Shown: in pieces, positions 34,794 to 41,918 of the stretch | Layout: every line of letters begins with the position of its first letter | Position numbering within the stretch: the stretch's first letter is position 1 | Assembly: GCA_937920105.1 (NCBI GenBank) | Contig: CALETH010000070.1 | Location: forward strand, 1 to 64,000 | Origin: an uncultured Bacteroidota bacterium | Lineage (GTDB): Bacteria > Bacteroidota > Ignavibacteria > UBA10030 > UBA8401 | Direction: 5' to 3' | Length of the DNA stretch: 64,000 bases | Position numbers and translations under genes: made by a program | Notes under the pieces: model-generated | What the model saw: only the letters and a program-made list of their open reading frames with translations | What the model was told of the DNA's origin: nothing | Databases searched by the model: none

Positions 34794-35543
34794 ATGGAAA
34801 ATCCAAATTACTACGGCATACTTCCGGCAAATGTTCGTTACGATAAAAGAATTTGTCCTAATGCGAAAATACTTTATGCAGAAATAACAGCACTTACTCA
34901 AAAAGAAGGACATTGTTGGGCAACGAACGGTTATTTTGCCAAGCTGTATGATGTTGCACCGTCAACTGTTTCATCATGGATTGGAGAGTTAAGAGATGCT
35001 GGTTATATCACTGTAGAAATAGATTTTAATTATCAACGTCGAATTTTTCTCACCACACCTTCGGGAAATTCTGAAGGGGGGTATCAGAAAAACCAGAAGG
35101 GGGTATCGGGAAAAAATGATACCCCTTCTGAAAAAGGCGAATGGGGTATCGGAAAATCCTTGAAGGATGTATCGGAAAAAACCGAAGCCCTCCCTTCAGA
35201 AAAAGCCGAAGAGAATATTATAAATATTAATACTACAAGAGAATATCCAGCTGCTGCTGGAAAAAATTTTGAAAGTGAAAAAAACATTAAACACAATCTT
35301 GAAAACATTTTGCTTCACGAATGGGGAAAGAAAGATGGCAATGTAGGTTATAATATTCTCGTAAAACTTGTTGAACTTGGCAAAGAATGTGGCTTTGATA
35401 GATTGCTGTATGCTATTGAGGAAGCAGCCAAACACAATAAACGTAATTATGCGTACGTAGAAGCAATACTCAAACCAAAAAATAAATCTCCCAATCAAGA
35501 CAACGAATTTCAAAAAGCATTACGATTAACAGAAAAACGATAA
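34794..35543 (+). CDS. Phage replication initiator-like protein (HTH_36 type)
   Basis: 249 residues. The N-terminal winged helix (YYGILPANVRYDKRICPNAKILYAEITAL...CWATNGYFAKLYDVAPSTVSSWIGELRDAGYITVEI, ~4-78) is the HTH_36/replisome-organiser type. A repetitive linker (~93-140) is encoded by iteron-like DNA, and the C-terminal ~75 residues form a DnaD-like helical domain (YNILVKLVELGKECGFDRLLYAIEEAA). Lambda O has the same plan: DNA-binding N-domain with the origin inside the gene. It precedes a possible helicase loader. Confidence 0.8.
   Translation: MENPNYYGILPANVRYDKRICPNAKILYAEITALTQKEGHCWATNGYFAKLYDVAPSTVSSWIGELRDAGYITVEIDFNYQRRIFLTTPSGNSEGGYQKNQKGVSGKNDTPSEKGEWGIGKSLKDVSEKTEALPSEKAEENIININTTREYPAAAGKNFESEKNIKHNLENILLHEWGKKDGNVGYNILVKLVELGKECGFDRLLYAIEEAAKHNKRNYAYVEAILKPKNKSPNQDNEFQKALRLTEKR
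35073..35250 (+). other. Candidate phage replication origin (iteron cluster plus A+T-rich stretch)
   Basis: GGGGTATC-type repeats followed by A-rich bases have their TATC at 35082, 35104, 35147 and (diverged) 35170, spaced 22, 43 and 23 bases, close to multiples of two helical turns. An inverted copy, GATACCCCTTCTG (35118-35130), faces the second repeat and can form a hairpin. A very A+T-rich run follows (35215-35245), which would suit strand opening. This copies the layout of lambdoid origins inside the O gene. Confidence 0.65.
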
Positions 35544-35552
35544 GGTGTATTT

Positions 35553-36032
35553 ATGAATAACGAATCTTTCATGCTACGAACAAAAGAACTTTTTGCTGCA
35601 TTTGGAAAAAATTTTAATGCGGAAACCGCTGCAAAATATTTCAAGATGTTTAACTATCTCACAGAACAACAATGGAGTAAAATATGCGACTGGGCAGAAA
35701 TAGAACTTGATAATTTTCCCAAGCCAAAAGAATTACACATATATATCAACTCAATAGGATTTGGACAAAAAATTTCTGCTGAAGAACATAGTATAATTAC
35801 AATTGTTTGTGTTTGCGGAGGTACTTCTACAATATCAAAAACGAGATTGTTACAAGACAGTAATGAGCCTATATCTTATTATTGTCCGATGAATTTTTAT
35901 GGAAAATGTAATAGAAAAATTAGTGCAAGATTTTTATCTCAATGCACTGTTGAAAGAGATAACTGTATTTATTTAGAAAAATATTTTAAGAAACCGGAAC
36001 TTGCACTGGCAAAAGGTGTCTACTTTGAATAA
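35553..36032 (+). CDS. Possible helicase loader, 159 aa
   Basis: The N-terminal ~65 residues (TAAKYFKMFNYLTEQQWSKICDWAEIELDNFPKPKELHIYI) have the short helical pattern found in phage helicase-loader-type proteins, where FPKP precedes a second domain. The C-terminal half has CVCGG and YYCPMNFYGKCNRK, a likely zinc site. Its place right after the replication initiator (the lambda O-P arrangement) supports the call, but similarity is weak. Confidence 0.45.
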   Translation: MNNESFMLRTKELFAAFGKNFNAETAAKYFKMFNYLTEQQWSKICDWAEIELDNFPKPKELHIYINSIGFGQKISAEEHSIITIVCVCGGTSTISKTRLLQDSNEPISYYCPMNFYGKCNRKISARFLSQCTVERDNCIYLEKYFKKPELALAKGVYFE

Positions 36033-36098
36033 AAAAATCCGTTTATAGCGGACAATTCACAATTATTTATTAATTAATTTTTTTAGGAGAATCGCATT

Positions 36099-36590
36099 AT
36101 GTATAATCAACAATTCTTACTCACCATTACCGGAACTTCACCCTACATGCGAGAAGTAAAGGGAAATGAAGAACGTGGAATAAAACTCACCGGAATAGTA
36201 GAAGTTGATAATTCCAATTTCTTTGATGATATCGAAGTTGGAGGTAAAGAAAGGAAACAAGGGTTACAACACATCTTAAGCGGAGCATTGCCGGTAGATG
36301 GTGAAATTCCTTTGAAGTTTTCAAAACGTGATGATTTAGTTATGAAGTTACCACGTTGCACAAAACAAAAAGTAGAAATCACAAAAATAAAATTACGTGT
36401 TCCCGGAGTGAGTAAAAAATATGGATTGAAACTTGATTTGATGTTACCCAATCTGCCAAAAACTGTTGCTGCAGAAATATTCACAAAATTAAAAGATTCT
36501 GAACTTGTTACAATTGAACCACTGCAGGAAGATATCAAGTTTGAAGAACCGAACGAGAAGAATCAAAAAAATAACAAACGAAAAAAGTAA
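36099..36590 (+). CDS. Hypothetical early phage protein, 163 aa
   Basis: Beta-rich protein (FLLTITGTSPYMREVKG..., VEITKIKLRVPGV) with a highly charged C-terminal tail (EPNEKNQKNNKRKK). A strong TTTTAGGAGAA ribosome site precedes the ATG. It ends 3 bases before the RuvC-like gene, suggesting a recombination or DNA-binding role, but no family is recognised. Confidence 0.55.
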   Translation: MYNQQFLLTITGTSPYMREVKGNEERGIKLTGIVEVDNSNFFDDIEVGGKERKQGLQHILSGALPVDGEIPLKFSKRDDLVMKLPRCTKQKVEITKIKLRVPGVSKKYGLKLDLMLPNLPKTVAAEIFTKLKDSELVTIEPLQEDIKFEEPNEKNQKNNKRKK

Positions 36591-36593
36591 ATA

Positions 36594-37049
36594 ATGAAAA
36601 TCTTTGCTATAGACCCCGGCACGCTACAATCTGCTTACATTCTTTGGAATGGAAAAAATGTTCTTGAAAAAGGCATTGTAAATAACGCTTTGTTACTTGA
36701 AACAATAATTCCTTCTTTAGAAATGAATCTTTCTATTATTGAAATGGTGGCAAGTTATGGTATGCCGGTTGGCAAAGAAATTTTTGAAACAGTCCGGTGG
36801 ATTGGCAGATTTGAGGAAAGAATTTTAACAGTTGGTTATTCAAAAAAAGTAGAACTTGTTTATAGAAGAGAAGTGAAGTTACATCACTGTCATTCTGCAA
36901 AAGCAAAAGATGCTAATATACGGCAAGCATTAGTTGATAAATATGGCAAACCCGGAACAAAGAAAAATCCAGGTGTAACGTATGGCATTACTAAAGATAT
37001 GTGGAGTGCGTTTGCACTTGCAACATATAAAATGGAGGGTCAAAAATGA
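36594..37049 (+). CDS. RuvC-like Holliday junction resolvase
   Basis: 151 residues with an RNase H-fold start, FAIDPGTLQSAYIL (Asp7), a second acidic residue Glu50 in SIIEMVAS, and a third acidic position in ITKDMWSAFAL (Asp135). These are the spacing and chemistry of the phage RuvC-like nucleases that resolve branched DNA before packaging. Its TGA overlaps the next ATG. It closes the replication/recombination module. Confidence 0.8.
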   Translation: MKIFAIDPGTLQSAYILWNGKNVLEKGIVNNALLLETIIPSLEMNLSIIEMVASYGMPVGKEIFETVRWIGRFEERILTVGYSKKVELVYRREVKLHHCHSAKAKDANIRQALVDKYGKPGTKKNPGVTYGITKDMWSAFALATYKMEGQK

Positions 37050-37237
37050 ATGCACGAAGAGAATATCGTAATAAAAAAATTCGAGAATTTTTTAAAAAAG
37101 AAATAGAGAAAAAACATTCTGCCGAAAAAATAATTGATGAGCTTGCTCAACAATATTGTTTAGAATGGGATACAATTCGACAGATTGTGTACGATAAGAA
37201 ATACGGAAAGAGAGGGAATGCAAAAAGTAATCTTTAA
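37046..37237 (+). CDS. Small basic HTH-like protein, 63 aa
   Basis: Starts in an ATGA overlap with the RuvC-like gene. KHSAEKIIDELAQQYCLEWDTIRQIVYDKKYG (~24-55) looks like a helix-turn-helix of the kind found in small phage late-gene or terminase-linked regulators. It is the last rightward gene before the leftward cargo island and might control it or the late operon; this is inference. Confidence 0.5.
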   Translation: MNARREYRNKKIREFFKKEIEKKHSAEKIIDELAQQYCLEWDTIRQIVYDKKYGKRGNAKSNL

Positions 37238-37243
37238 ATGATA

Positions 37244-37570
37244 TTAGTTATGGTTTTTTTCAGAACTATCTTCCTCATCCTCACCACGTTGAATAATTTC
37301 CCGCAACCATTCAAAATAACCCTTATCCATTCTAACGGCATGATGAGTAATTTCTTTATTCTTTTTTGCTAAATCCCTTGCAATTTCCACCGCTTCCTTT
37401 GCTGTCATTTCTGCTTTAGTAAGAAGTGCTGCATTAAGCATAGATTGCATTTTGGTTTCTGTATAGTTACGCCAACCATTATGAGAGATATAATCCAAAA
37501 AAGAAATAAGAAAAAACCATCCTATCAATAATACCACTGTTAAAAAAAACAGTATCATTAATTCAATCAT
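37244..37570 (-). CDS. Small membrane-anchored protein, 108 aa
   Basis: One long N-terminal hydrophobic segment (LMILFFLTVVLLIGWFFLISFL, ~4-25) followed by a charged cytosolic or periplasmic part (TKAEMTAKEAVEIARDLAKKNKEI). It overlaps the preceding gene by 8 bases and is the last gene of the leftward pair. Function unknown. Confidence 0.6.
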   Translation of the reverse strand: MIELMILFFLTVVLLIGWFFLISFLDYISHNGWRNYTETKMQSMLNAALLTKAEMTAKEAVEIARDLAKKNKEITHHAVRMDKGYFEWLREIIQRGEDEEDSSEKNHN

Positions 37571-38309
37571 GAGTTAATATCTCTCCAATCTTTTTCTTTG
37601 CTGTCTTATTATATTTTTTAAATTGATACAAACCATAAATAATTGTAAGATTTTTGCAAATATTCACTACGGGATATAATACTCGTAATAACGGAAGTGA
37701 TTCTAAATATGTATGAATGATAATATTACAAAACGCTGCTAATGCAACGGCAACCACAATAAAAAAATACGGATTGTGAGTTGGAGGAACGCTACTATTG
37801 GTAATAAAATAGGAGAATGTAAAAAGTCCAGTGGTGATAAGAATAAAACATGATGTATTGTAAGAAATAGTACCCAAACCATTAAATGGTTCTATTCCCG
37901 ATATTTTGAGATATGACCAAAAAATAATAAACCCAGTTATTAACCCATAACAAAGATATTTTACGATAGAATGTTTGTATGTCCAAGAAGTAAAAGCATA
38001 TACAAAAACTATAAAGGAGAGCAATGTGTAAATATGTTTCAATAATAATTCATTACCGCGAAAAATATTTTGTAGAAATATACCTAATGACGTTTGATAG
38101 CCAATGTAATAATCTTGAAAAATAAGTACCGTAATGATATCAAATAATGGGCTAAAAATAGAAAGAGAAAATATTAATATTAATGTTAAAGGTAATACAT
38201 CTTCCCATTTAGATTTAACTTCCCTCCAAAAATTAAAAATATAAACATTGGCCGCTATTGAAATAAAAAGTGCCATAAAAGAATGAAATATAGAAAATTT
38301 ATCTACCAT
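37563..38309 (-). CDS. Polytopic membrane protein, 248 aa
   Basis: About seven predicted membrane segments (e.g. FMALFISIAANVYIFNFW, LSFIVFVYAFTSW, CFILITTGLFTFSYFI, YFFIVVAVALAAFCNIII). No signature of a known family. With its overlapping partner it forms a membrane pair on the strand opposite to the phage lytic genes, a usual place for lysogeny-expressed (moron) genes. Superinfection exclusion is one possible role; this is speculation. Confidence 0.6.
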   Translation of the reverse strand: MVDKFSIFHSFMALFISIAANVYIFNFWREVKSKWEDVLPLTLILIFSLSIFSPLFDIITVLIFQDYYIGYQTSLGIFLQNIFRGNELLLKHIYTLLSFIVFVYAFTSWTYKHSIVKYLCYGLITGFIIFWSYLKISGIEPFNGLGTISYNTSCFILITTGLFTFSYFITNSSVPPTHNPYFFIVVAVALAAFCNIIIHTYLESLPLLRVLYPVVNICKNLTIIYGLYQFKKYNKTAKKKIGEILTHD

Positions 38310-38353
38310 AGAATAATCCTTTCAGAAATGTAGAGAACTAATATTTATAGTTA

Positions 38354-39109
38354 TTATTTAGGTGGTGGTAGAAATATATCATCCTCTTTAAAATTTGTTT
38401 CTTTAGGTGGTAGCAATATGTTATCATTTGCTCCAATGCCGGATTTAAATAAAGGAGCAGAACTATTAACATTTACCAATACAAACGTAAATGCGTTTTT
38501 AGTAGTTCCACAATATAATCGAATACCAGCTACGTTTGGATTTGCTAACAACCGTTCAATACTTTCTCGCGAAGACCACTTTTGTGAAACTCCATTAACA
38601 TTTACGCTTCCGTTCTGTGTAAGTTGTAACCCTGTAGCATAACTAATTTCTTGCCCTTCATTTACCGCAGTACTTTTTATTATTTCTCCATACATATTTA
38701 AAGGATAGAGTACTGTAGTAAATCTCCCAACATCATTTATTGCTAAACACATTGCAACGCCTCGTACTTCTTTAGAAAAGAAAATTTTAGACCACATTGC
38801 ACGTGGTACATATGTATTAGTTACACCTCTTACATTTTGTGTATAGTAAGAAGTTTTTTCCTGTGCTTCTTTATTTGTTAATGGTCTTCCACCACCATTC
38901 ACCCAATCTAAATTTTCTCTTCGTGGAAATAATCGTGTTGTTCTTAAATACGAATCTTGTGTTTCTGTTTGGATGGTTTGTTGTTGGGGCAGAAAATTTT
39001 CTGCCCGTACGGATTGTTGTGTATCTTGTGGTGAGGTGGGACTTTCATTATTACATCCGATGAGAATGTATGAAAGAAATACAAATGAGATAATGATATA
39101 ATTTTTCAT
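38354..39109 (-). CDS. Putative lipoprotein, 251 aa
   Basis: Signal peptide and lipobox IISFVFLSYILIGC (lipidated Cys near residue 19), then a Ser/Thr/Gln-rich linker and a globular beta-rich domain (KIFFSKEVRGVAMCLAINDVGRFTTVLYPLNMYG...). The C-terminus is Pro-rich (DDIFLPPPK). It is probably an outer-membrane lipoprotein made in the lysogen. No family is recognised. Confidence 0.65.
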   Translation of the reverse strand: MKNYIIISFVFLSYILIGCNNESPTSPQDTQQSVRAENFLPQQQTIQTETQDSYLRTTRLFPRRENLDWVNGGGRPLTNKEAQEKTSYYTQNVRGVTNTYVPRAMWSKIFFSKEVRGVAMCLAINDVGRFTTVLYPLNMYGEIIKSTAVNEGQEISYATGLQLTQNGSVNVNGVSQKWSSRESIERLLANPNVAGIRLYCGTTKNAFTFVLVNVNSSAPLFKSGIGANDNILLPPKETNFKEDDIFLPPPK

Positions 39110-39133
39110 AAGATTTTATTATAAGTTAATAAA

Positions 39134-39502
39134 TTAGTTTTTGGGTGCTATTTTCTTCTGTTGTTTTCTTTCTTTAAAGAAAGTATAAAAAATGTAGATG
39201 AACATTACATCTGTATAGAAACTTAATACCGTACCGGCTATTCCTGTTCCTAAAAATGTTATTTCGTTTTCGTTGGTTGTAGGAATAATATACATTGTCC
39301 ACAAACGACCGAAGGACCATACGGCTATTGTTCCGGCAATGACATAAGCAAAATAAGGAACGTGTGAGTTTTTTTGTTTTTGTATTTTCTCAAACCTTTT
39401 ACGATTAATAACAATAAGTGAAGCAGCAATGCAATATAAAATAACTACTGCAGTCTTTAACATTATTTGTTGGTTTTCAAAAATAGAATTTAAAAATCCC
39501 AT
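39134..39502 (-). CDS. Small multi-span membrane protein, 122 aa
   Basis: Three predicted membrane segments (MLKTAVVILYCIAASLIVI, YFAYVIAGTIAVWSFGRLW, GIAGTVLSFYTDVMFIYIFY) and a basic C-terminus (KERKQQKKIAPKN). It lies 24 bases upstream of the lipoprotein gene on the same strand, forming the start of a leftward unit. Function unknown. Confidence 0.6.
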   Translation of the reverse strand: MGFLNSIFENQQIMLKTAVVILYCIAASLIVINRKRFEKIQKQKNSHVPYFAYVIAGTIAVWSFGRLWTMYIIPTTNENEITFLGTGIAGTVLSFYTDVMFIYIFYTFFKERKQQKKIAPKN

Positions 39503-39588
39503 AACACAAAATTAGTTTTTAACACAATTTTACTTTTACAGCAGTATAATACTATTTCAAAATTTGGCTATATGTAGCCACTCCTTAC

Positions 39589-39632
39589 AAAAAACACGAA
39601 AGCGGAGAAGGTATTTCACTTCGTCCGCTTTC
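39589..39632 (-). terminator. Intrinsic terminator of the secreted-protein cargo operon (leftward)
   Basis: Read leftward, gaaagcgga pairs with tccgctttc (39598-39606 and 39624-39632) with an inner gaag/cttc, and six T follow after GTG. It lies between the T9SS-sorted gene and the membrane-protein group, so the two leftward groups are probably separate transcripts. Confidence 0.75.
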
Positions 39633-39759
39633 AGTAACTTCCATATTTTGTATGGAAACACTTTGTAGGTTTCTATAGAAAATTATGCTATGCAATGGTG
39701 TGTAATATTATATGTTGGTTACATTATATAATTTAATTTTAAGAATGTCAAGAGATTAT

Positions 39760-40386
39760 TTATTTCACCAGCATCATCCGTTTTCTAAATACCTCAGTTT
39801 TGCCTGTTTCATTTTTGTAGCGACACTCATAAATATACATTCCGCTGGACACACTACTTGCATTCCATTGTTGTTGATGGTAACCTGCTGTTTGTTCTTG
39901 CTCTACTAATTTGGAAATTTCTTGTCCCAATGTGTTGTAAATTACTAACTGCACAAATCCATTGGTTGGTAATTGATAGGTAATTGTTGTTATGGGATTG
40001 AATGGGTTGGGATAGTTTTGTTGTAACTCAAATTTTTCTGGTGCTAATATTGTATAAGCAATTTCTTTTTTCCATTCTTCTCCATTAGTAGATTGTACAA
40101 CTATGGTAAATTTTTGTTCTGTATTGACTGGTGCTGTTTTTTCTATTGCAAAGTTGAGTGTGATAGTTTTTTCTTCTTGGCTATTCAAGGATATTTCTTG
40201 TACTGAATTATTTTTTATAGTTATTCCTTGTGGGAGGTTTTCTACTTTTACGGAGAGTGTTGTAGTAATAACTCCAGTATTGGCAATGGTAAATTCTACA
40301 GAATTATTTTTTGATGCAAAGGGTATTTTTGCTGTTTCTGCTTTGGCAATGTTGAGCAAGAAGAGGATGATGATGAGTTTTTTCAT
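39760..40386 (-). CDS. T9SS-sorted secreted protein carried by the prophage
   Basis: 208 residues. Signal peptide (KLIIILFLLNIAKA), an Ig-like beta domain (~20-118: SKNNSVEFTIANTGVITTTLSVKVENLPQG...), then a complete T9SS C-terminal domain beginning QNYPNPFNPITTITYQLP and ending KRMMLVK. It can only be delivered properly by the host's type IX system. It is the last gene of the leftward cargo operon. Binding or surface-modifying roles are possible. Confidence 0.85.
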   Translation of the reverse strand: MKKLIIILFLLNIAKAETAKIPFASKNNSVEFTIANTGVITTTLSVKVENLPQGITIKNNSVQEISLNSQEEKTITLNFAIEKTAPVNTEQKFTIVVQSTNGEEWKKEIAYTILAPEKFELQQNYPNPFNPITTITYQLPTNGFVQLVIYNTLGQEISKLVEQEQTAGYHQQQWNASSVSSGMYIYECRYKNETGKTEVFRKRMMLVK

Positions 40387-40441
40387 AAAAGTTTTTAGTT
40401 ATTAGTGTATAATTTTTTGTTATTTCTACAAAAGAGTCATA

Positions 40442-40525
40442 GTCATTCCCGCACGTTGTAAGGGGGAATTCAGTTTAAAATATTTAGAACGCTGATTTCT
40501 TAAGATTATTACTGATTATTTTCTT
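40442..40525. repeat. REP-like palindrome and pgk-type repeat within the prophage
   Basis: gtcattcccgcac...gggggaattc (40442-40471) is a diverged copy of the chromosomal REP-like element. Just after it, gaacgctgatttcttaag... (40488-40520) matches an arm of the inverted repeat behind pgk. Both are host-type elements inside the 173-base gap of the cargo operon. Confidence 0.6.
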
Positions 40526-40559
40526 ATTCTATTTTTCTTACTTCTTCTACCTTCTTATT

Positions 40560-41900
40560 TTATTTCTTCAATCTTTCCAAAATATATTTAGAATTATCCG
40601 TTAAAAAATCATATCCATCTTTGGTAACAAAACGTGGTGTGTTAAGTTTGAGATATTCTTTTTCTAATTTGCTGTTGTATTTTTCCAACTCGGTGATACA
40701 TTTGTTTTTATTGTTTTGCAAATAATGATTTTTTGCATTGCTGATGGTAAGAGTTAGTTCGTTGACAAAGTTTGCATTACCAATCCAGTTGAGTGTAGCA
40801 GATTGTTTAGTAAAAGATGCTAATGTATCTAACGTGGCGGGAATAGACAAAGAATCTAAATGCTCATTAATATTTTCTTGATAATGGTCTCTTAATTCAT
40901 AATAAAGATGAGTATAGTAAGACCCACCCTGTGGAAGTTGGGCTAATAATTTTTGTAATTCATATTTAACTACTGGTGTAATAAGGTCTTGCATACGCCA
41001 TATTACATTATATGCTAATGAAGTATCGGTAATTGGCGGAGTGATTAAAGCCATACATGCGGGAATAACGGATACATCATTATAATATTCTATAAGATGC
41101 CAAATTGCTTCATACCGTACTTTTGTTGATGTATCAGTAAAAGCGAACTGTTTGAACAATGTATAGGTTTCTGAAAAATCTTTAAAATTAATTAATACAC
41201 CGACAGCATGAGCACGGTATTCTACATTAGGAACGGTTAATAATTCTTTATATCGTGTATAGACTTGTGAACGTAAAGGAAGATTTCTTCCAAACCATGC
41301 TAAATAATTTTGATTTATTTGTGTATATGGAAGCGAGGAATAATAATTGTAATACGAATAATCTTGATGATGAAGCACTACACACAATGCTTTTTCAAAT
41401 GCATCATCTATCCATTTTATATAGTAAGGGGCGGGACGTGGATTTTGCCTTCTTGTTATTATCGTATCCAATAATGCTTTTGCCATTGGATATGCATCAG
41501 GGTCACCAAGCTGGTCTAATGCAAGAAGATAATCACCCATTAAATAAGTATGTTTTACATTTCCTTGTAATGATTCATAATATCGTTGTTTCATAGCGGG
41601 GATAATATCTGTTTTTCCACGAGCTGCTAACATAATATATGCTCCGTGGCTTTTTTCATAAAAACGGTTTCTCCTTATTTGTTGTGTGTTTTCATCATAA
41701 TTTTGGTAGTTTGTGGTATCAATTAATAATGAATATAATTGTGCCTCTGTTACTGTTTTTTCTTCTCTTGGAGTGTTAAAAACTCGTAAAAGCCAAAGCA
41801 TTTTTATCCCTGCCTCTTCGGAAAAACAGGGATTGTTCTGTGCAATAGTTATTGATGTTATAGATAATATTATCGTACATAAAAAAATGTATCGTTTCAT
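40560..41900 (-). CDS. Secreted HEAT-like repeat protein, 446 aa
   Basis: Signal peptide (YIFLCTIILSITSITIAQ) followed by helical repeats of ~30-40 residues (e.g. MKALLDTIITRR..., YRAHAVGVLINFKDFSETYTLFKQFAFTDTSTKVRYEAIWHLIEYYN), a pattern like HEAT/armadillo solenoids used for protein binding. No catalytic motif or T9SS domain is present. It is coded 18 bases after the metalloprotease-like gene, so the two are probably co-expressed. Confidence 0.65.
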   Translation of the reverse strand: MKRYIFLCTIILSITSITIAQNNPCFSEEAGIKMLWLLRVFNTPREEKTVTEAQLYSLLIDTTNYQNYDENTQQIRRNRFYEKSHGAYIMLAARGKTDIIPAMKQRYYESLQGNVKHTYLMGDYLLALDQLGDPDAYPMAKALLDTIITRRQNPRPAPYYIKWIDDAFEKALCVVLHHQDYSYYNYYSSLPYTQINQNYLAWFGRNLPLRSQVYTRYKELLTVPNVEYRAHAVGVLINFKDFSETYTLFKQFAFTDTSTKVRYEAIWHLIEYYNDVSVIPACMALITPPITDTSLAYNVIWRMQDLITPVVKYELQKLLAQLPQGGSYYTHLYYELRDHYQENINEHLDSLSIPATLDTLASFTKQSATLNWIGNANFVNELTLTISNAKNHYLQNNKNKCITELEKYNSKLEKEYLKLNTPRFVTKDGYDFLTDNSKYILERLKK

Positions 41901-41918
41901 AAATGTTCTCCGTAAATA

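Noticed and set aside
36040..36056. Terminator hairpin tccg...cgga
   Set aside because: The stem has only 4 bp and no clear T tract follows it directly.
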